64,000 bases of DNA from Psococerastis gibbosa. Its lineage: Eukaryota > Arthropoda > Insecta > Psocodea > Psocidae. Every line of letters starts with the position of its first letter. The stretch's first letter is position 1. A model generated the notes under the pieces. The model made no database searches. It saw only the letters and a list, made by a program, of their open reading frames with translations, and was not told the DNA's origin. Location: NCBI GenBank assembly GCA_963971405.1, contig OZ020489.1:26128290-26192289 (forward strand), given 5' to 3'. A program made the position numbers and the translations under genes. Below, one piece after another: positions 1 to 11,283 of the stretch.

Positions 1-186
1 AATTTATATTTTTGAATTTCTGTATAATACTTGAGTGGCCTATTATATAAAAAAACTATTTGTGTCAGATTCTTAGGGCCTCTTACGATGCTTAGTTGTT
101 CTTGCCACTGTGAGTTGCTTTTACTTTGTATGTTGGTTTACATTCAGTTATTTATTTTTCAATAATACCTACCTGTATTCTTTTAG

Positions 187-256
187 ATTATCACGGATTA
201 CGACCTGACTATAACAAAGCATCATATTAATGGAAAACTAACAGAATCATCATTTG
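187..256 (+). CDS. NT5C3: NT5C3 exon with HAD nucleophile motif
   Basis: This 70-nt exon follows TTTTAG and ends before GTAATT. It encodes IITDYDLTITKHHINGKLTE, matching the IITDFDMT region of vertebrate NT5C3. The first Asp of DYDLT is the expected phospho-acceptor and the second the general acid. The exon ends one base into a Gly codon that is completed by the next exon. Confidence 0.9.
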
Positions 257-2606
257 GTAATTTAAATATTGTACTCCTTATTTTTTTTAATAAATGTTTT
301 ATTTATAGCACTAATTCTCTAAGCCTCTGCAGCTAAATTAGGCGATACAAAAACATTATGGTGCTTAAAACGTCAGAACAGTCTCACGGTGTGCGTATAG
401 CTGCATTGGAATCTCTGTATCTTTTAAAATGGAATGTAGCCTAGGTGATTAACGTGCGCGGAAGCGCACGAGCCAAGTTCCATATATTTATATTAGAAGT
501 CCATGTTCGGAATATTATTAGCCTTTGGCTAGTAGCAGACCCAGTACAAAAATATAGTAAAATGTATATTAATTTTTTTAGGTCTCTTTGCATTGTGTAA
601 AAGTACTCCTCAAGAATTTCTTAAGAAAAGCCGGGCTTTGGGGGAGAAATATTATCCAATCGAGAAAGACCCCAATAGGACCTCTGACGAGAAGACTCCA
701 TACATGGTAGAATGGTACTCAGAGTCGCAAAGCATGTTTGATGGCCTAGTATTGGTCAAGGGCGAGTTAGAGGAACTGGCGCACTCTGAAAGCACTGCTT
801 TGAGAGATGGGACTAAAGAAATGCTTAGGTAAGTTCTGCTCGAAAAAATCGCAAGGTTATAACCAATATCAATGTTCACTGAACTGGCAAATAAATCATC
901 AATTCTCAGTAAATATAAATTTACGGTAGGGTACATTACAGTGATTTTTTATCGTATAATAACATATTTCTCTAGGTTACTGCAGCAGCACAACGTACCA
1001 ACTCTCGTGCTTTCCGCCGGGCTGGGTGATGTTATACGTACAGTACTCAATGAGCATGATATCAAAGAATCTGAGCTGTTTCATATTGTGTCAAATTTCT
1101 TTGAGGTAACTGATGGAACAATTAAAGGGTTTAGTTGTCTCGATAACGGGAAATTTCTTCATCCGTTCAACAAGAATGCTTTTGGATGTATCGACTATTT
1201 TAAGGTTCGTTGGTTTCTTCCATATAGTTAAAGTACACTAATGTGAAATCACTGGCTCTTCAAAAACATAATTACTTACGGCTGTCTTTTGCTGGTAGGC
1301 ATCAGTGAAAATATCGTGAACCACCAAAAACACAAAAAGTCAGTCAAAAATTAGTTTTCAATGCCACCGTCTCCTAGAGATAGGCATATAAAGTATACGA
1401 CATATAACTTATCGCCTGAGTTAGAAAAGATTTTCCTGCGATACCTAATTTCTAATTAATAAAACGGAGAACATTCAAAATACATTTTAAACATGAAAGC
1501 AGGAAACAATAAACTCTCGAAGGTATGACTGATATTCGGTATGTTATTAATGTAGTTTATTAAGAGGATATGCTACGTAGAAAATTGGCACCCCAAAATT
1601 AAATAATTTTTATTTTTTATTCCATTAACTCAGCAAGTTTTAAAAATTTCGCTTATTTAAGTTGTGGAAGACTACTTCGTGCATCACATATTCGGGTATT
1701 TTTACTTTCCGGTTTTGTAGTTTTTCCAAAAATTCCATTTTATGCCAATTTTACTCCCCAAAGGTTTTTATGAAAGAACCAAGGCACCAAAGATTTAATA
1801 TTATTCCTATTATATGATGCATGATGTAGTCTTCTATAACTTACATGAGCCAAATATTTACAAACTTGCTTTGTTAATTAAATTAAAAATAAAGTCAATA
1901 AAAACAACAAATTTTGGTGTGCTAATTTCCTACGTAGCATGTCCTCTTAAATAGAAATATTTCAAAGTAACTATCGTTGATATACAATGTATAGTTATGT
2001 GTAAGAGATCTCGCTGCGTCTATATACTGTACATATTTTAATCAAGACTTTATTCTTATTAATGTTTTCTCCAACTGTTTTAACTTTGCTTCAGAATGTG
2101 GGCCACTCTCGGGGCAACGTCATTGTAATGGGTGACACTGTAGGAGACGCTCAGATGTCTGATGGAGTGCCCATGTTGCAAAATACAATAAAAATAGGCT
2201 TTTTATATGGAACTGAATCCCATGTAAGTAGGACTTTCTAATGGAGAATATGTCAGAGCGACTGAGGGACTACTCGGTCTTCAAAGAGATTGATAGACGT
2301 TACCGAAAGGATTCCTGCACTTGCTTGGTTTCAAGTTCTGTAATAGTTATATTTTTGCTGTTAACATGTCCACTGTTAAATGTAGTTCAAACAACTAGGA
2401 AGCTTTGAAGACCGAACACAATAGGTGTCTGAACCCCGGTCCAAACCACACGTAATAGGGCTTTTTAGGCCTCAATTACGCTATCCATTATATTTTTCAG
2501 GTACAAAGTGCTCTTCCTCAGTTTCTAAACTTCTTCGATATTGTTTTGATTGACGATCAATCTATGAGAATTCCTCGTCTACTTCTGGACCTGATTTTAC
2601 CTTCAT
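187..2606 (+). CDS. NT5C3: Cytosolic 5'-nucleotidase III (NT5C3 family), 3' part of gene
   Basis: Joined exons 187-256, 582-828, 976-1204, 2095-2223 and 2501-2606 give about 260 residues in one frame. The family is a HAD-type, Mg-dependent phosphatase that removes phosphate from pyrimidine (and, in the IIIB type, 7-methylguanosine) monophosphates in the cytosol. Seen: the HAD nucleophile motif DYDLT, the family block PYMVEWY, the second HAD motif SAGLGDV and the acidic third motif MGDTVGDAQMSDG. Family members are about 300 residues, so roughly 40-60 N-terminal residues and the start codon lie left of the window. The last exon either reads on to a TGA at 2744-2746 or splices at GTGAGT (2607-2612). 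The family assignment is firm; whether it is the IIIA or IIIB type cannot be told here. Confidence 0.93.
582..828 (+). CDS. NT5C3: NT5C3 exon, cap/substrate region
   Basis: The exon lies between TTTTTTTAG and GTAAGT. It encodes the helical cap segment with KYYPIEKDPNRTSDEKTPYM followed by VEWY, close to the vertebrate family block KYYAIEVDP...PYMVEWY. Phases at both ends (1 in, 2 out) fit its neighbours exactly. Confidence 0.95.
976..1204 (+). CDS. NT5C3: NT5C3 exon with SAG motif
   Basis: The exon lies between CTCTAG and GTTCGT. It encodes LLQQHNVPTLVLSAGLGDVI, containing the second HAD motif (Ser of SAG), then HIVSNFFEV, GFSCLDNGKFLHPFNKNAF and DYFK. It ends on a complete Lys codon. The donor GTTCGT is non-consensus, but the same hexamer is used by DGK exon 11874-12196 in this window. 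Confidence 0.95.
1560..1950. mobile_element. Foldback MITE with TTAAGAGGA ends, in NT5C3 intron
   Basis: An inverted repeat of about 40 bp starts TTAAGAGGATATGCTACGTA at the left and ends as its reverse complement near 1950 (CTACGTAGCATGTCCTCTTA). Spacing is about 390 bp and no coding potential is seen. A second, one-sided and degraded copy starts at about 3157 (TTAAGAGGATGTAGAACGTT). This looks like a non-autonomous DNA transposon family. Confidence 0.7.
2095..2223 (+). CDS. NT5C3: NT5C3 exon with third HAD motif
   Basis: The exon lies between TTGCTTCAG and GTAAGT. It encodes NVIVMGDTVGDAQMSDGVPM and then IKIGFLYG, matching the family's LLGDSQGDLRMADGV...LKIGYLN. The two Asp residues of GDTVGD are the expected Mg ligands. 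It is 129 nt and phase 0 at both ends. Confidence 0.95.
2501..2606 (+). CDS. NT5C3: NT5C3 C-terminal exon
   Basis: The exon follows TATTTTTCAG and encodes VQSALPQFLNFFDIVLIDDQ then SMRIPRLLLDLILPS, aligning with the family end (YDIVLVQDESLEVANSILQKIL). The family normally stops here. The frame stays open to a TGA at 2744-2746, which would add an unconserved tail. The good donor GTGAGT at 2607-2612 suggests splicing instead. An acceptor at 3478-3479 would complete the split codon as TGA, giving an end at ...LILPS. The start of this exon is firm; the true end is not. Confidence 0.8.
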
Positions 2607-3955
2607 GTGAGTATTTTATGAATAGTTTGTACAACATTGTCGACATCGGCGTTATAGTACCTAGAAATAAAATACCGCGAGCTGTGGCACATTCAATGTC
2701 TAAGGCCTGGTACACATGGACGATTCGCACGCCAGTGACTCGCTGAGGTATTTGTCATTCTTGCAAATGGGTAGTTTGAAAACCACAGAGTCAACTTAAG
2801 AAGATATCTGAGACTGGCGTGAAACCGACCGCTCGCCGGTGCACAGGTTTCCCCTCGATACGCCATAGAAATCTTCTGAAGTAGCCTCCAGCGAATCACC
2901 CGTGCTTACCGAGCCTGACAAATGTCTCTCGCGAACGCATGACGCTATTCATATTGCATTTAACCCTAATCATTAAATGATGAATACGCAGCAGAAGTAC
3001 AATACTGCACTCCAAGTAAATCTTTACCTTCAATAATTTCTTTCGGATTGCCAATGCCTTGGATTATAGTAAAGCATGGCCGCAAAAGCATTTAAATGTC
3101 AGTCAAATTTAACGGTCAGGTCACTAGAGTCGCCCTACGTGTTTTTAAATTTCATATTAAGAGGATGTAGAACGTTGAAAATTGGCGCCCTAAAATCTAT
3201 GTTTGAATTTGAATTGAATTTTTATTTTTTAAATTTACTAAGCATAGTATTACCAAGAACATCATAAAATCCAGTGTTGTGCGTGAATATTGATGTAGTT
3301 GTTCCTCCTATATCAAACACATGGGTTACATTTAATTGAGACCTTAATGTGTTGAATCAGGAAGAGAATTCATACTCCCACGGTGTTTTATTTCTACTAT
3401 TATGCAAAATTGGTTGTAGACTAGTCCTTCCTATTTACTCCTTTGGAGTCTAGTATCATAGCCTAATTCTCTATTCCAGGACATGTACATTACTTCTTTG
3501 AATTTGTTACAGAATTCTTTGGTTGAACGGACAATATCAATATCAATCAAATCTATCAAATATTCTTTCTGGCAAAGAATTTACCTACAAGTTACAGTAA
3601 CTATTGTATTGCATTCATATGCAGTGTACCAACTTTATAATAGAAAGAAAGAAGAAAGAAAATTGTCTTTATTTCTATACGAGCGAATTTATGGCCTTTT
3701 GGCCCACTCTCACAATTACCCCTCTCCAACAATTATTTACGAAAATTTTAGTAAGTTAGGCTACGTTAAATTAAAATTCATTGACGCTATTTTTTATCAT
3801 GAGAATTTTGTCTACATGCAAGCCGTCGTCCTGAACAAGTAAATGCACCCTACCGGGCGGTATATAGTACGCCTCTAAATAATTTAATTCGAATGATTCA
3901 AATTATTCTACCGTAATAGGACTGCCTTGTTGATGGGAACATTTTAGTTTATTAA

Positions 3956-4224
3956 GGTGGCCATTCCACCGGCGAATTTACTTGAAAAATTGACTTTGTC
4001 TTCGACGTTTGTTTTGTTTTAAGGAGACTATTATGTTGATACTTAACTTATCTATTATAAATTAAGTTATAATATGGTAGAGACTTATTAATGATGTCTG
4101 CTACCATGTTATAACTTAATTTATAATAGATAAGTTAAGTATCTACATAATAGTCTCATTGAAACAAAACAAACGTCAATGACAAAGTCAATTTTCAAGT
4201 AAATTCGCCGGTGGAATGGCCGTC
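3956..4224. mobile_element. Foldback element, GGTGGCCATTCCACC ends, permuted modules
   Basis: The arms are inverted repeats of about 130 bp. Outer parts are GGTGGCCATTCCACCGGCG and its complement. Inner parts carry AACTTATCTATTATAAATTA and its complement around a short centre containing GATGTCTGCTACCATG. In the related elements at 15576 and 46976 that centre sequence forms the arms and the arm sequence forms the centre. Flanks read TTAA at the left and TTAG at the right. Confidence 0.75.
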
Positions 4225-4352
4225 TTAGATATGCTCGATTTGTTTGTAAACATAGTGACATCATTGACGTTATAACCATGTAGGTCTACGGCAATAAATA
4301 GTGCATAGAATTTTTGTAAAAGGATCATTAATAATTAATAAGTTTGCTCTTA

Positions 4353-4912
4353 GGCCTGTATTCCACTGGTCAATTTTACTTAAAACTTGATTTTGTCATT
4401 TTGACGGAAACTCATCAATGTTGCATTATTTATTTTTACACCCCATTCCACTTGTTTTCAACAATTGATCATTTTTGTTTTCAATTTTTTCCAAATTTGT
4501 AAGTTTGCCCGCCGTCTTTCTCATAATTTTATAATCTACAAGAAATTTTATGATTTAGGCGGGATTTCCACATACGTCAATGGTAAATGGTAAATGTGGT
4601 ATTGACGTTTTAGCAGACATTAGAGGCATACTAAAAATGTCTGCTACCACGTCAAAACCATATTTACCATTGACCATTGACTTATGTGGAAACCCCGCCT
4701 TAAACTACGAAATAATTCGTTCGTTCTCAAGAAATTAAATCTCTAGACGACGCCATTGTTTAATTTTAGTTTGTTATTGTTTGCAACGCGTGATTTTCCT
4801 CTATGATCATTTATCAATTTTAACATGAGGAAATTAAAATGGAGAATGTCATAGAGTAAAACAAAAATCTCAAATAAAATTTGAAGTAAAATTGACCAGT
4901 GGAATACCAGCC
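4353..4912. mobile_element. Foldback element with a second one nested inside
   Basis: The ends are GGCCTGTATTCCACTGGTCA at the left and the matching complement (GTGGAATACCAGCC) at the right, flanked by a direct TTA on both sides. The right part carries, on the minus strand, an ATG at 4754-4756 that begins MASS, like the MASWDM start in related elements. A complete smaller foldback (4558-4699) lies inside. Confidence 0.75.
4558..4699. mobile_element. Nested 142-bp foldback with TTA target duplication
   Basis: The termini GGCGGGATTTCCACATACGT and GTGGAAACCCCGCC are near-perfect inverted repeats. The arms meet at a short centre around AGGCATACT, next to GTCTGCTACCACGTC. Direct TTA copies flank it at 4555-4557 and 4700-4702, so this is a clean insertion into the 4353-4912 element. 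Confidence 0.8.
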
Positions 4913-5533
4913 TTAGCAATTTTCGAAAGAATTGGGCTATGCAATCTAATAAATTAAAAGACAATAAAAAAGAAAACAATTTAATATGTCTTTGAAAACT
5001 TACAAAGAAGGCCCCAAAACCAATCGTATAGAAACAAAATGTACCAGAAAATCAGTATGATAGCCTTTATAACTTCCGTTCGGGTACGAAGTATGATTTG
5101 CACCTGAAACTTTTATGAGCTATTATATTGTAGGAGCAATTTAATAGCACTAACGTGCGAAGTATAGAACACGACATAGGTCATCATTGCATAGGATACT
5201 TTACATGAAACATTAGAGGAACCAATAATTTCAAAAACCTTAGTTTAACCACACCTAAATTAATTATACAAGGTTTGCACATATTGCAAACTATTCAATT
5301 AACCGTTCAATAAATTACTAAAATATAATTGTTTAAATGAGATCAAATAATTCCAACTAGGCTACATTCACTTTACAATCCGACATTCAAAAAGATTATC
5401 AATCATATTGCTATCCTTTTCATAGTATTGTGTGATAACAAGCATTACTGCAAGAGTAGTTGAAAACACCAGTTTGATTATATTGTATATGCTAAAAATA
5501 AATACTATTAATCTACTAATAATGTACAATTTA

Positions 5534-5606
5534 AGGCCTGTTTGAATAAAGCCGATTAGGTGTCAAAACGGTAACTTACTATCGGACTTAATTCAAACAG
5601 ACCGTA
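5534..5606. repeat. Small palindrome (foldback remnant)
   Basis: GGCCTGTTTGAATAAAGCCGAT and its imperfect complement ATCGGACTTAATTCAAACAGAC form a 70-bp hairpin flanked by TTAA and TAAG. It is probably a minimal foldback of the same general kind as its neighbours. Confidence 0.5.
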
Positions 5607-5916
5607 AGGATATTATCCTGAAACAGCCTATTTCAAGGCTCTAGCAAGCAAATAAATACTGCTAAGAATGAGCTACAATATTTAAAACTAATAGAAAAAA
5701 ATAGGAAAGGTTAGGTAACTGTACCGATACATCTTTCTTTGCATTGCATAAGCCCTATTGGCTATATCCATAATTTTTTCCTACTTTCACGTTCAACTTG
5801 CGTTTTACATTGCGGCAACTTATTCCCAACACGAATGGATACTGAATTCATGAGATTTTTTTTTCTATAAGAAGATTAATCGCATACAAACAATTCAATT
5901 AATGTGTCCGAATAAC

Positions 5917-6426
5917 CTATTCAGTCGCCTCAGAAGGTAATACCTGTTTTGAGTTACGACAGGTCTCCGATCGCATGGTGTGTAAAGGCTCGTACAAGTA
6001 CGAGCAACAACTATGACACTGATGATGTCGTTCACAGGTTACCACCAAAGAAAATAAAATAGAATAATTAGCACCTAAACACAAGCTAAGTAAGGCCGAC
6101 AGTGGTAAAACGTAAAAGGAAAGGAAATATGACCAAATTAGAAGGGTTACTAAAAAAATACATAGAAATACATTAACTGGAGCGGCGGGAGCCATAATAT
6201 GCCTTACGAGGCACCCGTTACCCATAAGCCAACTATCAGAGATAAGTACCAACGCAAAAAATATCCAAGTCTTACACATTGCAGCATAGCAGAACGGATA
6301 CCTGGACCCGGTCAAAAACTTTGTACTTAGCTTGTGCAGGCTACACTTATCACTGGGTTTCCCCGCCAAATTGCGTACTTCTCTTGTGCAGGCTACACTA
6401 GCAGCCATATTGATAACGGTCTCCAA
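5917..6426 (-). other. Open frame of 169 codons, membrane-like, unidentified
   Basis: This uninterrupted frame encodes a hydrophobic middle (for example VNVFLCIFLVTLLIWSYFLS) with at least two possible membrane segments. Its first part (6268-6424) and last part (5922-6010) lie in interspersed repeats that recur elsewhere in this window, so the whole frame cannot be one old gene. The middle, about 6011-6265, is unique here. It may be chance or a captured exon; I do not recognise it. Confidence 0.2.
6268..6424. repeat. 157-bp repeat, near-identical copy at 60957-61113
   Basis: The segment begins AAGTCTTACACATTGCAGCA and ends GATAACGGTCT. The copy 54.7 kb away differs at only a few positions by eye. 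It contains two internal copies of TTGTGCAGGCTACACT about 50 bp apart. Class unknown. Confidence 0.85.
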
Positions 6427-6649
6427 CCCGGCAAATTAAAAACAAATGAGCTATCCAGCAGACAGAGCTGCCAACAGAATACAAGCGCAGTAGATTCGGC
6501 GCACTTAACATTGGGCCCCTGTATTTAGCTTATGGCGAGAACCTCCAAGCTCTAGGTCGCAACGTTTTGCTGCTTCATTGCATGCGCTGTAGGCGGGGAT
6601 ACACGGGACGTGTATGCTGAACAATCAAATACTACTCCATCTCGGGCAT

Positions 6650-6824
6650 ATCGTTAAGTTTAACTTAAGCAATTTTTAATGAATCAATGGTAAAGCAAAT
6701 TCCTACTTCCCATTGCTGCTTTTGTCAACTGTTGCTCAAATACTCTCAGACTTATCGTGAAGTCCGGCTTAAGCCAATTTCAATGAATCAATGGTAACGC
6801 AAGTTCCTACTTCCCATTACTGAA
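6650..6824. repeat. Diverged tandem duplication
   Basis: Two direct copies, about 6650-6716 and 6752-6824, share AATGAATCAATGGTAA followed by CTACTTCCCATT. The repeat unit is about 100 bp. No coding potential is seen. Confidence 0.7.
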
Positions 6825-7776
6825 TACTGCAGTAAACACGAAGATTCTTAGGGCCGTGGACACCGCACTTAGAAATGTCTTCCTAAAGAACACTTAACTA
6901 GGTTAATTGTAAGCATGGAAAATAAAGACAATTTCTTTCTTTAACGGAACCACCATGTTCCAATATTGAATGGAGGAGCCGTCCAGTATGCCTAACCACG
7001 ACATTTCCACGCGCGGTGGGACCGGCCCTAAATGGCAGCAAGACATATTTATTTTTTTATTTTCGAGGGATATTTTAAAAGGGTATTTCAAACTTTCCTC
7101 CAACTTACAATTTTGTGCATAATTTTCGTGTATAAAATACCCAAACTGCATGTAGCCTACCATAATATTGCATATTATAAATTGATAGCAAAAACTCCTA
7201 CAACGAATGAGTACATACATAAGCTTATACAATTTATCTCCGTGAAAATAGGTACTGTACCAGCAAATAGGCACCAATATTAACTGATCAATATGAAAAG
7301 ATATTATACGAAGGTGTAGTATAAGGATGGGATGACTGTTTGCAAATAAATATTCACGTACGCAATAGTTAATTGTTCATTGCACACCTATATTCACCCT
7401 CTGTTTATCAGACACATCTGCTAAGCAATCTATACTCAACTCAACATAGCCACACAAAATGTAGGTAATAATGGTCGACGGTCGTGTAAAAGGGACCAAT
7501 AAGAGTTCAGACTAGAACCAATAGGGATAACTTGTATAAATTAAAATTATGTGATCTAAAATGATAGGAACTTAACGAAAGGTTTATTTCAAATCAGGCC
7601 GGGGGTAAATGTTGGCAATTTCTCTCTTAAGTACCAAGAGATGCTGTGCAGTATTTTTATTACAATATAGGTAATCAACCCCTGAAATCAACGGTCATGT
7701 ACATACAATAAGTATCGGGCAAGCCAGTGAAGTCCAAACCTTTTGACTTGTTTTGGTTCCTTGAACTGCTTCCGGA

Positions 7777-7973
7777 TATAGTCCACGCAAAATGACAAAA
7801 GTATGGAATGTTTTGATCCTGTGCACCACTGTTAAAATATTCATTGCACAATTTTTGTTATGCCTAGCATCCAATGCAACAAGGTAACACAAAATGGTGC
7901 AAAGAATATTTTTAGTGTTGCACAGGATCAAAACATTCCATGTCCATACTTTTCTCATTTTGCGTGGACTATA
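7777..7973. mobile_element. Foldback MITE with TATAGTCCACGC ends
   Basis: Inverted repeats of about 55 bp start TATAGTCCACGCAAAATGA and are mirrored by TCATTTTGCGTGGACTATA at the right, with one 6-bp insertion in one arm. TA lies at both ends. Length is about 197 bp and no other copy is seen in the window. Confidence 0.75.
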
Positions 7974-8086
7974 CCTAATTACTGATGTATTTGACATGAG
8001 ATCTCACTGGGTTTAAACTGCAAATTCCACAAGACAGCTACGACTTCTGTAGGTTGCTTAGCTGACAATAGCAGCTCACTTGGTAC

Positions 8087-8484
8087 GGCGGGGTTTCCAC
8101 CGACCTCTCATTGCAGAATGCAAAGACATTGACGTGGTAGCAGACATTCAAGGCTTAGGCGGGTATTCCACCGACCTCTCATTGCAGAATGCAAATGACA
8201 TTGACGGAAATTTCAATTTTTCTTTTTATAGAAATCTATTAAAATGCTTGTACTTACCGTATACCATATTCCATAACGCCATTTTTTAATTTTTGTTTGT
8301 TTGTGATTTTACTCTGTGATCATTGATCAATTTTAACTATGGCATAGACTAAAACAAAAATTTCCGTCAATGTCATTTGCATTCTGCAATGAGAGGTCGG
8401 TGGAATACCCGCCTAAGTCTTCAATATCTGCTACCACGTCAATGTCTTCGTATTCTGCAATGAGAGGTTGGTGGAAACCCCGCC
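8087..8484. mobile_element. Layered foldback element (inner 8158-8413)
   Basis: The outer arms read GGCGGGGTTTCCACCGACCT then GACGTGGTAGCAGACATTCA, mirrored at the right. Inside them a full second foldback (GGCGGGTATTCCACCGACC ends) fills the centre. The inner borders read CTTA before and TAAG after, an inverted rather than a direct flank. A minus-strand ATG at 8280-8282 corresponds to the MASWDM start of related elements, but its frame is broken. Confidence 0.8.
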
Positions 8485-9464
8485 TGCCGAGAGGTGACAA
8501 CAAATGAGCATCTCTGAATGTTCCCCTTGGGCGCTGATTAAATCAGGAACTAAACTTACATTATCAGATTCAAAGTGCCTACCTAAAACGTACATCATTT
8601 TTTATACTGATTCATAACCCATATAAATATTTCAATATGTAACTAGTAAACTGTCATTACGATTGTGACTGAAAAAATTAAGTAGCAAAACATACCCGAA
8701 AATACATGTAGCGTAGAATGATTGGCTTGGCGTAAATAGTATATAACATCCTCTGGTTAAGTCGAATTCAAGAGTAGATAAGAGGCTTATAATATTAACC
8801 TTTAAAAGTGAGATTTTTTTTTAACTCGGTAGATGAAAACTTAATGGTCCGTAGTAATGTGCATTGGTCAAATTTTCTGTGTGCAAAAAATATTTACTGA
8901 TTACTTTAGTCACCATCAAAGCAACATCTATGAGACGCAAGTTAACAAATATGTAGATATGTTTATGTAAATGTATTGTAGGCTACTCGACCAATACAGA
9001 ACACTTAAAATTAGGGCTCTAAATAAACGGGTATTGTCACGAAGCCATGTCCGGGCAGAAAAAAGTAAGAATCCCAATTTTGATTTTACAATTGTTTGTA
9101 ATAGCTGCTGTACTACTGTATGGATTCCAAGAGCACATAATATTTATTTCCAGTCGTGGCGCGGCTACGTGGACATACCCATATACTGTATGCCCTACTT
9201 GAAATTAAATGAAAGATTAGGTACTAAATAGTTTTAGGCAAATATTTTCGATTGCTTTCTACTCAGACCCAAATTATTACAGAGTTATTAATTGTATATT
9301 AACAATAACAAAATTAGACACTAGTAGATATTTCATATTTAAAGTTATATATATAATTAACTATGGAATATATGAGTCTATAGGCCTTTGGTAAGTCATC
9401 ATACGCTGCAGTTCTTGATCAACCGGTGCCTGATTTTTAAACGAACAGTATGTTAGGTCTGTAA

Positions 9465-9556
9465 TGTACGGATATTATGTATATACCTTTAGAATCCGCT
9501 TTTTCAACAACGTACGGATATTATGCTTATACCTTTAGAATCCGCTTTTTCAACTG
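9465..9556. repeat. 48-bp tandem duplication
   Basis: Two adjacent near-identical copies of ACGGATATTATG followed by ACCTTTAGAATCCGCTTTTT are seen. No function is evident. Confidence 0.85.
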
Positions 9557-10400
9557 ATAGAAAACTTAAAATATATTGTGCGTGAAACTGGCTCAAGTCA
9601 GATTTATTTTATTTTTGACATGAAATCTAATTTCTGTATGCTTCAAACTAAAATATTTTCCTTTGAGAACCTCATTGCGCAGCGTTGATATTGTACCTGT
9701 CGGCTTAGACAATTAGATGTTCCCAAGCAATGGGCAAACCCTGAACCATGCTTTATCTTATAGGAGGTTTTCGGGCCCAAAAAATAAACAAATATAGTAT
9801 GTATATAAGTATAGTATAAAATGTAAATCGTTCATTTTTATGTCTTATGAACAAAATATAAAAGACTAAGGCCAAAACAATCACTCATAAACAGGTTTCA
9901 AAGCCCCAGAAAATAGCACACATTTCTCAATCAATTAAATAGCAATTCCTATTAGCCTACATTTGAAGGAATTTTAGAATTTAATTAAACAAGTGAGAGC
10001 TAAAAACCCTCTAGTATGTAGTAATAGCAGATTTATGAAGTTAAAGTTGATCTTACATACTAGGTTAAATACATTAGGTAACAGCAATAATACAGTAACA
10101 AATAACAAGTTCGAGTTTTTTTTTCATATGTATGAAAATATAGGAAGAAGACACTTTTTTCTCACAATTGTGAATAAAAATATCCATTATCATCGTAATT
10201 GAATATTTCGTTACGTCCCAACCAGCCGATGCATGTAAGAACACTTCTTATAATGGACACATGGCAATGTACTGAATTACTTTGTTGAATTAAAAGTATA
10301 AAAACGGTTTAGAACTTGACACAATTTTTAGAGCTGCGTTACGTATTGTAAGTAACGAGACAACAGACTCACTTCACTAGGAATGTACTGCACGCAAAGC

Positions 10401-10597
10401 CATAGCCAGGAGGGGGTTCACCCCCCCCCCCCCCACCCCAAACCGAACAACAAAAATTGATAGCGCTAATGCAATCCAATATACACTTCTGTATGATCAT
10501 TTTATCATGTGTACCTTATGGGTGGAAAAAATAATAATCTGGTTTTGCGGACGCAGGCTATTCCTAATTTGCCCCTCAGAAGAAAATCCTGGCTACG
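10401..10597. mobile_element. hAT-like miniature element next to DGK stop
   Basis: The termini CATAGCCAGGAGGGGG and TCCTGGCTACG are inverted, and a C run (about 14 nt with one interruption nearby) lies just inside the left end. The CAxxGCCAGG type of end and internal homopolymer run resemble other elements here (about 30022, 47890). No 8-bp target duplication could be read. It probably lies in the DGK 3' untranslated region. Confidence 0.45.
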
Positions 10598-10720
10598 GCC
10601 TTGACCGCATGTACATAGGAAAGCTAACCCATAATAAGAACTGTATCATCTCTTCAGGAGTACATTTTAAACTGCGTTCACGTGCCCATATACAAGACGT
10701 TGCTCTTACACACTCTTAGA

Positions 10721-11283
10721 TCAGATGGTCAGCTCCCGTATGGCTTGCAAAATTCTTTTGACATGTCCCACTTTAGTGACACCCAAATCTTTCAAATCCC
10801 TTCGCGCCAGCGCAAGAAGTTCCCTACCTCTGATGTCATTCTTAGCGAATGAATCAACATACTCCGACAACTGAAGACTGTCAAGCCATGCAGAAACCTC
10901 GGTGACACCCCAGTTGGCGGCCTCACGCTGTCTCTGCATGTGGCGCCGCCTCTTTAACCAGAACAAGCCCCTACCTTTGCCCTTGGCACCGCCCTGCTCG
11001 AAGATATGATGCAAATGTACCTCGCCACAGCTATCTACACTGTACTTCCGAAGTTCTACTTCCATGTCTGCCAGCGCGCCGCTCAGCTTGCCTTCGAAGT
11101 CTTCGCGGATTTTCAATTGGTGCGCCTTTTCACGAAGTACTGAGCATGACTCCTCGTAAAGATCCTTCGCCGCGTTGACTAGTTTCGTGAGAGCTTTCCG
11201 CAGAGCAGGCCCTTCCAAAATTTTTCCACCTGGATGAATAGCATCCACAGCCTCTGATGTTTTCACTGCCAACTCGTATAATC
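10721..11283 (-). CDS. DGKH: DGK last exon: C-terminal helix region and SAM domain
   Basis: The acceptor is TTCTAG at 11284. The exon encodes [20 protein letters not shown], a helical stretch, and then the SAM domain ([39 protein letters not shown]), ending RELTI and TGA. The SAM domain of DGK delta/eta forms helical polymers that control membrane access. The sequence [13 protein letters not shown] is nearly identical to the vertebrate delta/eta sequence. Confidence 0.97.

Larger units (their letters stand above)
2607..10720. other. Convergent intergenic spacer, repeat-rich
   Basis: No convincing gene is seen between the NT5C3 end and the DGK stop codon. The stretch holds foldback elements (3956-4224, 4353-4912, 5534-5606, 7777-7973, 8087-8484, about 10401-10597), a half copy of the TTAAGAGGA element (about 3157-3250) and short tandem duplications (6650-6824, 9465-9556). 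It also holds repeats shared with other parts of the window (5922-6010, 6268-6424). The DGK 3' untranslated region must run leftward from 10720, but I could not fix a polyadenylation site. Nothing is recognised from 8490 to about 9460 or from 9560 to 10400. Confidence 0.6.
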
